A stretch of 64,000 bases of DNA from Imbricaverruca yamaguchii (Eukaryota > Arthropoda > Thecostraca > Neoverrucidae). Location of the stretch: contig JAOTOL010001219.1 of the NCBI GenBank assembly GCA_034440575.1, forward strand, positions 1 through 64,000, read 5' to 3'. Positions within the stretch are counted from its first letter, which is position 1; each line of letters begins with the position of its first letter. The translations under genes and the position numbers were made by a program. The notes below the pieces were generated by a model, which was given only the letters and a program-made list of their open reading frames with translations, ran no database searches and was not told where the DNA came from. Positions 12,668 to 26,439 of the stretch are shown here, piece by piece.

Positions 12668-15600
12668 TCAGTGTTAGGAAAACACTTCCTATGTGGGAAA
12701 TATCAGCGACACGCCAAATTATTCATTCGGTGTGCCACCTAATGTCTGAGTGATAGACCACTTCAATGTACACTTACACAATATAATTGCTTTGGAAGTG
12801 AGGTACAGACTTTCTCAACTGAAGAGAGCGTGATGATTGCTGGCGCTTGAGATTTTCTGTTGGGTTAGCTACCCACACCAGTGCCGGAATTAACACCGAA
12901 TCCCGATTTCATGATAGTGTATGAACCGGCAACTCATATGAGCTTGCGAATAATATTCCCATTGATGATGCAATTAGTGCTCCGACCGCTCCCCCATGTG
13001 TTGCAGCATCACGTGTACACTTGGCTATCAAGATGATGGGCTAGGCATGTGTTGGTTGCATCACCTGTACGCTTGGTTAGCCACGTGCTATTTGCATACT
13101 CGCTGTTCGGGTCACTCGTCTGAAATTACACACACCAACAGATAATTCAGTCTTCGGCTATTCGCCTGGGAAAGGCCACAGCAGCGTGTGGCATGCACTT
13201 AAAATAACGGACTGAGGAAATCTAGACCTACCCATATGGACACAGTGAATGAAATATGCGTCCGGCGACCAGCGAGACAATAGTGAAATGCAAGTACCGC
13301 TTGTGGGGAACGCTACATTAAAAAATGAATTCCCAGAACCTTCCCAATGAAGACACGAGGTACGAAGCAATCGGTATGACGTAAAATATGCCACCGCACT
13401 AGCAGATCACAGCTGAATTATCAAGACGTAATGGGCCCAGAAGAAACCACGCAAACAGCAGAGACGCAGGAAGTATGACGATTGAGTCGAATGCGCAAGG
13501 TCGGTTTACACGTGCTTAGAAGTTGACGTGGCTGTGACCGAACGCTATGGATTAAAGTGAGCGAAATTGGACGCTCCCAATTTCAGATGGTTTGTGCAGA
13601 CTTGATTTGAGCAGTGCGAGTCGATTAATCAAGGGATGCCATTGAGCATTGGGGAGACGTTCGGAATACGGTGGCATTGAACGACTGTGGTAGGTTGAAT
13701 CTCTTCTACTGAAGATTGCATTGTCACGGAGGATTTTAACTACAAAATGAAAATGGTCCCCGGTTAAACAATAAATGTCGAACTTCGATGGCATTAAACC
13801 TCGCGGTTTTATGAAGTAAATGTGTTTAAAACTTGTCTTTTGGTTACCTTGAAATGCAATAATGCCATTGAAATTTTCCAGTTTCCTTTTTTGGATTTTT
13901 GTCTTCCAGGGGAGGATAGACTAAGTTAAATTTGCATTTTTAGAGCATTACTTTGCATGCTGTTAGCAGGAATGGTGACTGGAAATGTGGACATTACTTT
14001 GTATGCTGAAAATGTGGACATGATACAGTATTAAATATTCACTATTGCTATATTCATTTTTCACCCAGAACATCATCCCCCCAGTTAATTATCATCTCAT
14101 TCTTCTTATCTTGGGTTGAGTGGTATTGCTTGACAATTAACTGCTCTGCTACAAAATGCTTTACTCATTGGCAGCACAAGCAGATTCAGATGTTTCAGGC
14201 TGGAAGAAAAGCATCATTTCCCTTTTACATTACCCCACAACTTCTTGTTCATATTTAGGATTACAAAGCATAAACAGAGCCCTGTGTTAGGAAGGTAGGT
14301 CCTACTTACTTACCTCCCTAGGCACCTACCTACCTGGGTACATACACCTGGTCAGCAGGCATAGCCAGCACAAGACAATAAATGCCTTGCTTGCATGGAA
14401 TTGTCCAGTGAATCACCACACAAAAAACATTAATTACCTGCTCCTGATGATTCGTCATTCGGCACCGGTATGCACCGTCGTTCCCACTTTCCTCCAACAC
14501 CGAAGGACATATTTTTTACTCGCAACGGCCCCCCTCCGTGCCTCAACTTATTGTGCCTCTTCATGTTGCGCATTTCTCCTTCATAATTAAAGCTTTCATA
14601 GCCGCAGGTCACCTTCTTCCTTGATGGTGCAGAAGGCGTCGACTTCCCCAGGGTTCCAGCTACTCTCCAAGTGCAAAAAAGAGCGCAGAACTGCTTTTAT
14701 TCGCACAGAGGCCTGACGAACGAACCAAACGATCTCCCACCTTCATAATATTACGCTTTCTTAGCCCTCACATCCTGGTGGTGGGGAGGGGGAGGGGGCG
14801 AATGTCTCGCCTTTTCCTTTTTCTAGGCCTGTCCATAATTGGGAAGTCGAAAGTTGTTTTGTGAGAAGAGGGACGATAGATTCCCCAGGCATGTTCTTTG
14901 CAATTTACAACATAAAATCCTGGCTTGCATAACACAGCCTATCTCACTCCAAGAAAACAGTTTTCCAATCCCTTGCATAAAAGACGTCCTATGACAGTGG
15001 TATTAGCAAAGAACTGCTAAAGTAGTTGATGTTAACCCATCTCTATTGCTGTACCCAGAGACGTCTAAGCTTTCCCCTGCACTTACTCTGTCCCTCCCGA
15101 CTGTTCCGTGCATTCATCAGTATGCAATGTGCAGTTTAGTGCAAGGGCGGAAATCCCAGGAGTGAATGGGAAGGTTGGAAATCAATGCTGTGTGCTGGGT
15201 CCGTGATCTCTGTTTCTGGGTGAAAAAAAAAACATGAAGCTGAAAACGTGCAGCTTTCCAAAAATGAGAATCTGGCCATGCAGTGTTGCACGTCATGAAG
15301 TTTTTAACTCGGTTGGGCTATCCAGAGGGCCCGCTTCTAAACATGGTCCTTACTTTGGCAAGATATCTACATCTAAAGCTTAGCGGACAGTTTATGTGTC
15401 ACATGCCGTGGATGGATAATGCATGAGGGCGCATTGGGCCTAGATACACCTGTTTCATAGCATGCTGGGAGGTCATGTCAACCAATGGTATGGCATATCA
15501 CGATTATGCATACCGTCATCTTTTTGGGGGATTGAGATCAATTTAAATGATTTAGTGAATATGTATTTTCTCATCATTGCCTTCGGGAGTATGCTATGGC

Positions 15601-18600
15601 AATTCGGAAGTCGTTGGAATTGACGGACAAAAATTCGAAGGAACAGATTTAGGAAGTCTGCATTTTTGGCATAATTGACTGCGCATCAGACGGTGTGATG
15701 TTATATTTCTTGAACGGGAATAGAATCGCCAGAGGTCGGTTGAAACGAAATAAAGTCTGCGAACACATGCCAGCTGCTATAAAACTTGCACACACTTTGC
15801 GATACAACGCATACCGACCAATTATGTAAGGGTTGGAATCTTCCATTCTGCTTCTTAACGGATCAGTAGCTGTTTGGAAGAGCTAGGAAACATAGAAGAA
15901 ATTAGCTGACAAGCGAAAGCGTTAATACGACAAACTTCCAGACTAACATTGGACTTCTGAGAGGTGCTAGTCAGGCAATCCGAAAGCAAAAAAAAAACAG
16001 CATCAGATTATGACATGTTCGTAAAATGTTTAAGAAGGATAAGCATGACATAGAAAGCGAAGAAGCACTAACAATATGGTCGTGCCAAAAATTACAAAGG
16101 TAGGATCTTGAAGGGTGACGAAGGGTTTTATGAAATACTGTTGTTTGATAAGTTACAACACTTGTTCAATTGGTCATGAAACGAATTATTTGGAAAAATG
16201 CTACTTTTCGTGCATCTTGGAGTCATTTGTATTACTGACGTGCAGGTTTGATGGGGAGTTTACCACAGCCAGAAATTACCCACATAGTTGATATAGTTTA
16301 TAAATAAGCGTTATATAGATATCCCTTTGAAATTTGCCAAGTCACTTTTCACACACAACTTCGTCCGACGCGTTTCGCTTTGTACGCCAATAACGAACAA
16401 TATTTATAATCGGATTTTTTACGTTGCGTTAAGTCCATTTTTTAAGGTCAAGTAAGAAACACATCGAAATGATTCTCGGTTTTGAAATATTTAAAAATAA
16501 CTGTTGAGGGGAGATACCTCCGTATTTCAATGCACATACATGTCAACCCGCGAATGACCCTCCACTCTCTCCGGAACTGCGAGTTAGGCTTCCCACGATT
16601 ACAATGAATAAAGCTAGAGATGTGAAGCTTAGCATAGCCTAAGACGGGCTAGTCAGTGATGTTGCACTCATAGAAGCACAGATGAGCATATATTAGTTTA
16701 TGCGGTGTCACAGGAACGTGTGCCCAGCCGTTCTCGGGTCCAGTCTAGGATCGGCTGCATCCGGTACCGGGCCCGCACCAAGCGGGCACTACGGCTGCAC
16801 CGAGCGGGCACCATGGCTGCACCGAGCACGCACCATGACTGCGCCAAACAGGCATCACCGCGAAACGGGGCGGCCGTGCATAATGAATGTGGCCTGTCGT
16901 GAGTATTCACCAAGGTTGTGCCACGACTGTGTTGGAAATATACGACTGAATATAACCCGAAAAGCAGACAAGATAGCCCATGGGTAGAGCGGTGGCCTTT
17001 CAACCTAAAGGCTGTGTGTCGTTCTGTCGCTTTTCGCTGCCGCTAAACGTCCAGGTGAGCAAGTGCCCGTATAACCTGGAATGGGTTTGTGCGTGTGAAA
17101 GTTCCAATGAAAAGGGCACGAAATGGAAATAGTTTTCTAAATTGGCGTTGGCTAAGCCCCCCTTCTTGAACGTCGCATTTAGATTGGTTCTCCTTGTACA
17201 TTAACATTTTCCACGGATGGTTCAATGAGGGTTCAACGAACCCAGAGAGGGTCCTGACGCTCTTGCCCAGGATGCCTTGCTCTTCTGGGTGGCGACGCGC
17301 TCTGGTTTAATTTCAGTGTTCAATGATGTTCGAATCACGGGACGGCTGTGGCCAGCTCCCGCTCTTGGCCACCATGTGTGATTTGTAAGAAAAGGGTAAA
17401 TGTAATTGCTTTGTTCAAAAACTGACCCAAATTATATTTGAAATGCCTGACTGTAATATACGAAAGCTGACAATGTAAACCATAGGTGACAATGTAAACC
17501 CGATAATATAATGGAATTGCTGCGTATTTTTTAAGCCTGCATCTCATGCAGGTTTTTGGGATCGCCTTTGCTATCCGCAACCCAAATTAAAATGACGTGT
17601 CGGAGCCACTGTGTGCACCCACTATTTGACCACAATCTACACTTCACAAACTCCCTGTGCTGTCGCACCATGTGTAAAACTATTTAGGTAAAGCTATTCA
17701 CATGCGTAAGCTTGCCTACGATTAGCTGCATGAACGATGTAGTCGATGCGCCACTAAACTCCTCAAATTGCCTACGATCATTACCCTGGTACGCCAAAGC
17801 CGAAACATCGAACATTATGATCGGAATATAACCATATGTGTATGTGCCCTGTTACTGGATTAAGCCAAATTCTTACCGAACCACACACATATGTTCCGAT
17901 AATATAACTGCAATACAAACTTAAGACAGGAAAAATCTTAAATTCGGCTCCAATTTTCAACCACAAAATCAAACGATACTATACGAAAATTGTCGATAGC
18001 TTTTCAATTCATCACATAAAGTTTAACAAGATGTACAGTGTGGCTGCATTCTGGAGAACGTTTCTAGTGTTTAAATGATTAATCCGAGGTGCTTTAGATG
18101 TACACAAATACAATCGTACATCATGAGTACTACATGAATAATTATTTCCTTGAGGGTTTGGAACGGTGGTCTAGCCTGGTCGTCGCTGACCTACAAAAAG
18201 CAGTTACTTAGTCCAGCAAGCGCTATCGCGACATAAAACGATTTCAACACCGTGCAAGTAAGAGAGCCAACTCGTAATGCAACTCGGGTGCACAAGAGGC
18301 AGGAGACTATAATTAACTATGGGTAACCAGTTCTCGCGGGTTAATGCACATTTTCATCAATGACACCGTGACGGTTTCCCAACGCGAACAATCATCGGAT
18401 TCTAAGCGAAAGAAAAAAGGTTTAGTCGGAGGAAATTCCGGTCCAAGAAACATTCGGCCGCCAGCGGATTTGAAAGCAAAACACCCAAAGAAACATACAA
18501 TTATAGCGGAAACACTACAGCGGATAGGTTGGTATTCAAGATACAGTTTCCATTTGGACAAAATGTGTTGCCACGGGAGCTGTGCATCTCATAAACGAAA

Positions 18601-19550
18601 ATGAAGAAAATATGTCATTTTGAATACTCTACATTCGTCCAGTACACTCCACAATTACCCACGTTAATTGAATGTAATCGTTAATCTCAAAGAAAGGCTT
18701 TCCACAAAAAGTTTCAAATGTTACACAAAAGATGCGACATGGGGGATTTTTCCGCCGGTATTTTTAGATAATTGCATATCAATATCAATATTTGCTATGG
18801 CAAAATGTTGTTTCCGAGACGCAAACTCCGAATCACCGGCTTGAATTACATTCTTATGGTATTATAATCGGCATCGCAGTCACTCAGAAGGTCAGAAAAT
18901 TCACCGACTTCACTTACTTCACCGACTCAGCAAAAATCAAAATTTTTAGAAGAAAAAAATGGAAGAAAACATTCCCAAAACTGTGAGAATTCCTACGTGG
19001 CCCACGACCCCTGATCCCATATCCACAAAAAAAGTTGGTCAGCGATTTTCCAAACCAAGTTCCAAATCACCCACCCTGGGCCAAAACGCCAAGTCAACTC
19101 ATAATCACCCACTTAGGCTTCCCTAACTTTTCTTCATCGACACCGTGACTGTTTCGCGACGCGAACCGTCTACTTTCGCGCCACAGACGCTGCGCTTTCT
19201 CCGTTCCTTCCCCAGGCAGCTGATCAATGGCGTCACCAGGATATAACTAGCCGGCATATTCGGGGCGAAAAATGCAAATATTGCGCGAGAATCACAATGT
19301 ATTCACCATTTTCGGTAGCCATGAAATCTGATACAAACAGGTATGAGCAGGGTGTTCGTGCTCTGTATCCGCCACTGCGCCGCATATCAGCTTCCCACGG
19401 GGCGACAGCCGGTTCCCGACGTCTGAAAAGCTAAAAATGCGCGCACACAGCAAAAGCGTATTCAACTACACATCCTGCCATCTAGTGAGAAATGTTGTTA
19501 TCTATACTTCAACGTTCACTCGCATGACATTCATTCAATATCCGTTGCAT
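12668..19550. other. Unassigned non-coding DNA
   Basis: Almost 7 kb without a recognisable gene or known repeat apart from a tRNA-like segment at 16974. A block of about 37 bases (ttcatc, acaccgtgac, gtttc, acgcgaac) occurs at 18353-18390 and again at 19132-19169, which could mark the ends of a decayed element. The strand content is ordinary and the longest frames are about 100 codons. Confidence 0.4.
16974..17045 (+). other. tRNA-like sequence, possible SINE head
   Basis: The stretch TAGCCCATGGGTAGAGCGG resembles a tRNA A box and D arm. It is followed by a stem gcctt/aaggc like an anticodon arm (loop tcaaccta). No good B box follows, and no second copy was seen here. It may be a decayed tRNA pseudogene or SINE. 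Confidence 0.35.
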
Positions 19551-19699
19551 AAAGACATAAAGACATAAAAGATTAGTGCAAATATGAGCCACAAGGGCCC
19601 TTCTTGGTTGCACTCTGTACACTGAACCAGTTGCCCACCAAATCTGTCAATCAGCCCTACCTGTAATACTGAAAAACGAGCCCTCTATTCTTATAATGA
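19551..19699 (-). mobile_element. CR1 LINE 3' end, minus copy
   Basis: It opens with the 8-bp tail repeats (aaagacat twice) and then matches the 3' end of the minus copy at 42765-45535 (ccacaagggcccttcttggt onward), ending at ttataatga. It is directly followed by an endonuclease segment in the opposite orientation. Confidence 0.85.
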
Positions 19700-20368
19700 A
19701 TGATCAGGGATACAATATGTTTTCGTGCAATAGGGGTCCAGTAGTGAAAGGGGGTGGTGTAATGCTCTATATGAATAGCTTATTCAGTTCTCAAAAAGTA
19801 GCAGGTGGGGATAAAAATGTGTCTGTGGAGTCCATTTGGCTTGATGTCACTGTGGGAAAAGGCAACAGCAATACTCTTAGGATAGGAGCTTTCTACCGAT
19901 CAGGAACCCTGCCACATTCTCAGCAACTCGAGCTTGACAAGGTGATTTGTGAGGAAATCAGTAGAAACTTTAAGAGGAAGTGCCTTATTCTTGGTGACTT
20001 TAATCTAAAAGGTTATGAAAATGCTGATGTTGGCTCCCATCATGCAAAATGTTTAGGAAATGCCTTGAAGAGGACCTGTTCTTACACCAGTTTGTATCGG
20101 AACCTACCAGGCATGGCTCATTCTTGGACCTTGTATTCTGGGATTTAAGTGACTTGGTTCAAGACTTGACTGTAGGCGAAACTCTGGGAAGAAGTGACCA
20201 TAACATAGTTAGATTCAAGGCACATGTAGGGGAAATTATCAAGGATAATTTGGTAAAGGTTCCAAATTTCAACAGAGCATACTTTGACTGCATGAGAGCG
20301 GCTTTGAGTGCCATCAGATGGGAAGAAGAATTCTCCAATTTAAATGCCTGTGAAATGTGGGAAAAGTT
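19700..20368 (+). pseudogene. CR1 LINE endonuclease segment, plus orientation
   Basis: This is the ORF2 endonuclease from about GYNMFSCNRGP to ACEMWEKL. It includes the signature LGDFNLKGYENA and, after a frameshift near 20040, the catalytic GRSDHNIVRF. It is inverted relative to the LINE 3' end on its left and stops abruptly at 20368. This order fits a 5'-truncated insertion with an inverted 5' part (twin priming). Confidence 0.82.
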
Positions 20369-20642
20369 ACTTACTGGCCTATAGTTTTCAACTTTCCTTC
20401 ATTCTCCTTTCTTGAAAATAGGAACTACATTTGCCCTTTTCCAATCAGTTGGAATTTAATTTTGTGAAACTGATCTACAAAATATTATACTAAGTGGAAA
20501 TGCCAGTTCCTTTTCAGTTTCCCGCAACACTAGCATAAATATCATCAGGTCCTGCAGCCTTGTTTGGCTTTATTTTCCTGATACGATTGTAAACAACATC
20601 ACTATCAATGAAATCAACATCATTTGTCAGATCCCATGTCAC

Positions 20643-21833
20643 TTAACTATGGTGAACGGTCGGCAGATTGGTCATATCTCCCAATGTAAATACTGATTTA
20701 AACTGCTTGCTCAGCTCCTCAACCATCTCACTATCCCTACCCAATGTAGTCCCGTTTACTTCCAGTGGACCAATTGTGCTAGAAACTATACTCAGCTTGT
20801 AGAAACTAAAGAACTTTTTACTGTCCCCAGTACAGTTTCTAGCTAAATCCAGTTCTTTTACTCGCTTTGCTGCTCTGGTTTTTTGCTTCACAGTGTCTCT
20901 AGCTTTTCGATATGCCTTGAGATTAACAACATTTGAGGCTTCTTTAAAGACTCTAAATGCAGTTTTCTTAGCCTTAATTGCTTTTATCACGTCTGGTGTA
21001 AGCCATGCTGGCTTTCCTACCCTTCTCTTGCGTCTTTGCTTTTGGGGGACATGTCTAATCTGAATTCCCTTCAAGTAAGATTTGAACTTTTCCCACATTT
21101 CACAGGCATTTAAACTGGAGAATTCTTCTTCCCATCTGATGGCACTTAAAGCCGCTCTCATGCAGTCAAAGTCTGCTCTGTTGAAATTTGGAACCTTTAC
21201 CAAATTATCCTTGATAATTTCCACTACATGTACCTTGAATCTAACTATGTTATGGTCACTTCTACCCAGAGTTTCGCCTACCGTCAAGTCTTGAACCAAG
21301 CCACTTAAATCAGAGAATACAAGGTCCAAGAATGAGCCATGCCTGGTAGGTTCCGATACAAACTGGTGTAAGAACAGGTCATCTTCAAGGCATTTCCTAA
21401 ACATTTTGCATGATGGGGTGCCAACACCAGCATTTTCATAACCTTTTAGATTAAAGTCACCAAGAATAAGGCACTTCCTCTTAAAGTTTCTACTGATTTC
21501 CTCACAAATCGCCTTGTCAAGCTCCAGTTGCTGAGAATGTGGCAGGGTTCCTGATCGGTAGAAAGCTCCTATCCTAAGACTATTGCTGTTGCCTTTTCCC
21601 ACAGTGACATCAAGCCAAATGGACTCCACAGACACATTTTTATCCCCACCTGCTAATTTTTGAGAACTGAATAAGCTATTCATATACAGCATTACACCAC
21701 CCCCTTTCATTGCTGGACCCCTATTGCAGGAAAACATATTGTATCCCTGGATCTCATAGTCGTGCAAGTTATCTCCAAAATACCCTTCACTGACCCATGC
21801 CTCCGTAATGCAAGAGCATGAAACATCATACAC
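20643..21833 (-). pseudogene. CR1 ORF2 endonuclease and linker, 396-codon open frame
   Basis: This is the longest open frame in the window. It holds an apurinic-type endonuclease: TEAW at residues 10-13 with the catalytic glutamate, IGAFYRSG, GDFN at 125-128 and SDHN at 192-195. A linker to the reverse transcriptase follows (KPAWLTPDVIKAIKAKK, DSKKFFSFYKLS). In LINEs this enzyme nicks the target to prime reverse transcription. The frame ends at a stop (20643) where sister copies continue (SVTWDLTNDVDF), so it is a truncated ORF2. Confidence 0.85.
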
Positions 21834-22026
21834 TTAGCAAATGCTCCATAACCACCTTTGGCTTTTTCATACTAAGGAGTTCTTTTATCACTAGATGAAC
21901 TATCACTCTGTCCCCTTGAACTGCTGCTGTCCCTATTTGCAGACTTTGTGGTTCTATTGCCTTGGCTGACACTATTAGAATATTCCTGAGTTGGCAATGC
22001 AATTTCATCCCTCCCCACCCCATTTC

Positions 22027-22245
22027 CTAGTATTCCTGAAGGACATGCTCGTACACTTTGCCAAACACATGGACCCCCTTCTTGGAGAAGTGCAGGCCAT
22101 CCCTCTGATAGAGGTCCCACGATGCATAAAACCTGCTCCACTCGTCTACAAATATAAAACCTAGCCCATGGCCGAGCTTACCTACCCTGGCTTTAGCTGC
22201 CAGTGCCCTAGAGCTCCACTCGGGGGAGGCTCTAGCCCTAGGCAA
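22027..22245 (-). pseudogene. CR1 ORF1 C-terminal part with SGNH esterase-like motif
   Basis: The frame reads MPRARASPEWSSRALAAKAR, FIFVDEWSRFY, then RDGLHFSKKGVHVFGKVYEH. DGLHF at residues 49-53 matches the D-x-x-H block of SGNH/GDSL hydrolases. CR1-group LINEs are known to carry an esterase-like domain in ORF1. The preceding block HVGVHNIG-like code lies upstream at about 22335-22365 in another frame. This copy keeps the aspartate that the copy at 35379-39383 has lost. Confidence 0.68.
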
Positions 22246-22451
22246 AATTGCTGTTACAATGACTATTGGTACCCTTCAGGGTGGCCAGAAGGGCCCTGTA
22301 CTCCCGCAGAAGCTCCTCACTCCTAGCAGGACCTATGTTATGTACCCCTACATGCACTATGACTGTACTATGACGTTGCTATAATACCTAGACCGTGCTG
22401 CTACCCAGCGACAGCTATCTGAAATTATGCTTGTATAAAATCACGTAGTTC

Positions 22452-22676
22452 TTGAATCTGTGGAGGTTATGACCGCTTCGAAGTTGTGGAGGTTATGACC
22501 TGTGGAGCTTATGACCGTTTCGTACTCGTGGAGGTTGTGACCTGTGAGGATTACGACCTGTGGATGTCATGACCTGTGGAGGTTATGACCTGTGGAGGTT
22601 ACGACCGCTGCGATTTGTTGAACTTGTGGAGGTTGGGAGCTGTGGAGGTTACGACCTGTGGAGGTTATGATACGTC
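22452..22676 (+). repeat. Minisatellite, gtggaggttatgacct type
   Basis: About ten imperfect units of the phrase gtggaggttatgacct, some with tacgacc, gagctt or ggatgtc variants, occur in 225 bases. Confidence 0.85.
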
Positions 22677-25600
22677 TCCATCGCTATTTATGAACGTCTA
22701 GTTTCATGTCGTACGTGTTGGACCCGATTAACTATCACCATAGAGCAATGTTTACGTATGCTTAACGTTGCCCTCTTGTAGCAGGACAAACATAAAACAG
22801 CGGACGATGGTTTTGTGGTGGCAAATATGGACATGCAATTTTCTTCCCCATGCTATCATGTTTTATGAGGACACATTCTCTCAGGCCGGGGAATGCGTCC
22901 CTCTGAAAAGGTCGCAGTGTACCCGCTCGAATTTTCACCTTGAGGCGCCTCTATTAAATAAAAGGCATCCCTTGGAAGGAAAGGAGCACCTTGGGGAAGA
23001 GCCGAGTACAACCCTCCCTATCGAATTTTGCAGCCACTTCAGACGCTTTCACTGTGACGCCGATCCAAAGAAATGACTCCACTCCAGACCCGGGAGGATG
23101 GGGTCCAACGATTTTTTGGACTCTGATCCGATTTTCGTAGGCCGCGGTGCCCAGGAAGGTTTGTTTAAGCACCATCGCCGTTGTGGTGTCTGACAATATT
23201 TTTTAGAGCAACACCCAGCGGTTTTGTTTTGAGATGAATGTCTCACTCAATCTAACTACAAGATGGTCAGATAATCCAATGGCACAGTCCAGCTGACAGC
23301 TTGCGAGGTTGCCATGCAACCACATTAAATAGCCGTCAAAAATATGAGTATGGAGACCGAGTCTAGTTGATACACGGGATGGCTGACACAGCAGCATTTT
23401 CTCCAAAAGCATGAAGCCGGTTGTCATGGCTACTGTTGCACATGTTGCTACTGGCACCCTCTTCTTGGGGAAAAATCAAGCCCAAGTAGTTTCGACCCGC
23501 GACTATAGAATGGTAACGATGTGACACATTTTTGGACAAAAAGTAAAATATCAATGCCTTTGCTTTACCCTTAATGTCTAAGCTTCGCCCACTTGCTAAC
23601 ATTTTTAGTGTCAGCTCATTGCCATGTTCTCCCAACTTTGCGACTGTGAAGTGTATTTAAATTCGTGTTTAACATGCAGCCTGTTTCAACGTTTTATGGA
23701 TTGGAAATGCAACAAAATGACCATACAATTGCCTACTTTTAGTAAGGTGTCTGCTAAAACTGTATCAAGATATCTACGGAATGAACGGTTTGAGCATTCC
23801 ATAAATGGCATAAACCATTAGCTATGGTCAGTCAAGACTCACACCAGTATTATTACTCTAAGCGTGAATTATGGGCCTTTCAAAAGGCGCAAACTATTAC
23901 CACCTATATTCATAACATCGTTTACTTAACCTACATTCTGTCAACTTACTCCATCACCAGCAGCAATTTTACCCTATTGCGGAGTAAGTCGATGAACCGA
24001 TAGTTGTGCGATGATTTCCTCTCCGGTGGAAAGCCCAGAGGACGCCACGAAAACAAAATATCGTGATGATACCAGGTTTAGGCTCAGCGTAGATATAGCT
24101 ATCTCCTCGCTACCACTCCTAAGTGATGAGTTATATTGAGTTTCGTCAAAATTGTATCAACTAGACCCGGTTTACCCTATCCAATGATTGCAGCAATGAT
24201 GCCCTTAAGGTTTGCTTCACCTCAGGGGCAACCATTGTTATGAAGACTGTAGCGAGGCAGAGGAACACGAGCTTATCACACAAAGTCACCAGATAAGCAC
24301 AGTAAATGTTATGCCAAAGTACGCCCACACACCCAAAAAAGTAACCAAACTTCGGCCGCTTTGTTGTAAACATCGGGTATGTTTGAAACATATTTACCAA
24401 CTGTAAAAATCAAGCATGTATTTGGAAGTTGATGGACCCCTGCCATCCCAACTTTCAACTTGTAGAGGGAGTTTCCCATACTGGCATCACAGTATCTACA
24501 ATGATGGTGTCTTTCACCTCATTAAACTTAAAAATACAATAAGTACTACTGATATCATATTACATCCTAAGCGATCACCACAGCTTGAATCGTTAATTCT
24601 TGCTATATTTGTGGTTAATAAGATGGAGTTCAATGTTTAAATATACTTAATTTTTCTAGTTTTTCTGAGTATGGGAGTACCATTAAAATTGTCATGCCCC
24701 AACAACTTCGAATTACGCCCACAATACCAACTGACTTGTGCGTTGCGATGCCTGTTGCCGACGGTAGCACGAAATAATGTGATCTCGCACCAGTCCCAGC
24801 ATCACTTGAACTTCAGCTTCCCTCGAAGCATTTTCCTTGTCCACAGGGAAGTAGATTGAAATACTTTTGTTTTGTCTAACGCAACACGAATATGAGTCGC
24901 GTTTTTGTTTTCACCGTAAATTTAAACTAAATCCGTTCCCATTGCTAAAATCCTTATGGGGGGGGGCAGGATTTTAGCCCGCGCTAAATTCGAAGTTACT
25001 AACGTATGAGAAACCTTTTCATGGGACGACAAATGCGACGCTGCGCTGTCGAAGGTAGAAATTCGAATTACCACGGCCCCTGCAAACTGAGTAACTGATT
25101 TGATTAATTTGCTTATATGCTTTCCTAGCTGCATGCTGAATGCATTCAGTATGATTTCAGTGGGAAAAATCCATACATTTGACATATCGTTCAACACCTT
25201 GCATTATACACGTGTGCATCGACCTTACACCAGACAACCACGTCGGCCATTAAATAAGCCAGACCATCCGCTGGTGTCAGTTCCCATCAGCCCCATCCCA
25301 AGCCTGCGTGGGAAGACCACGCCTCAACTACCCCTCCCCTCCCTGACGACCGCACGATATAGTTCATCACCATCGCCGTATCCAGTAACATGTGCACGTT
25401 GCCAATGGCGTCTTCAGCTTGATCTCCAAGGGCACCTCCACATGACAGTGACAGGGAAAAGATGATGCATCAACAGCGCAACAGGATACAGATCTGAAGA
25501 TACTGTACACGTTTACAAAATTTATATTTATACACTTGTGCACTTTTTAATTTCAAAGCAATCATCAACTTGATGAATTTGATCATATCATGTCAAGCTT

Positions 25601-26439
25601 GCAATAACTTGAGGCTGGGATTGTATGAGATTTCAATAGCATGCGTATTCCACAACAATCAATCTGTACCATATGTTATGAAAGATGATTGGCCATAACA
25701 AAACCTCGGCAATGCTGCTCCCCGGTCCCTTGATCAACAGGAAGACCTTAGCAATGTGGACCTTAACATCACAAAAGTTTCATATAAAATCAACTCAAGG
25801 CAAATGTTCATTGTAAAATCACAGCTTGAACGAAAAAATATTGCAATGACCTTTGGTTAACATGCAATGCAATTAGTTAATGATTATTCTTCCAGAATAT
25901 GTGATCATTATGAGTTGATGCTTTTGGCAAGTTAATACTACATGAGGCAACTAGTTTGCTGAATTGCTTATAATTAATTAATTCTGATTTTTTTTTGGGT
26001 TTTGAACACTGAACATGTGTTAATCTACCATCGTGTTGACATATGAGATAGCATGCTGCCTGGTGATGCTATTGTCATTAAATTGTACCTTGCTGCCTGG
26101 GGAGGGAGGGGTGTCGCGGACAACTGATTTTCCTGAAGTTTACTGCTTCAGGGAAATTTGATAACTTCCCACACATGGTCCTGGCAAGTGTTCTTTTCAC
26201 CTGCAATAGAATCCTTGCTCCTCTATCATCTTATCTAGGCATAAAACTATCTAGATTTGTTTGTCTAACTATGCTTCTTAATGGTGTGAGCTTTACCTCT
26301 TATGTCCTTTTTACATTTTACTTTCCGATCATTCATTGTCCCTTTTTGCGTTCCAGTTCAATGTTCACGCACAATTATTATTCCAAGTTTTCAATTTCCA
26401 GAACCAATCACCATTCCAGTTGGCTCTTTCCCTGAGTAA
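22677..26439. other. Unassigned DNA
   Basis: No gene is supported. Around 22890-23120 there are blocks (gcgtccctct, tcgaattttcacc, gccgatcca) that resemble 39578-39760, suggesting a diverged interspersed repeat. The rest is AT-rich. Confidence 0.4.

Larger units (their letters stand above)
20369..22372 (-). mobile_element. CR1 LINE copy lacking its 3' half
   Basis: Read on the minus strand it runs from ORF1 (SGNH-like segment, 22372-22027) through the ORF2 endonuclease into the first part of the reverse transcriptase, ending at YRPVSL-like code (ggcctatag). The rest of the reverse transcriptase and the 3' end are absent. The 5' side is truncated within ORF1. Confidence 0.85.
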
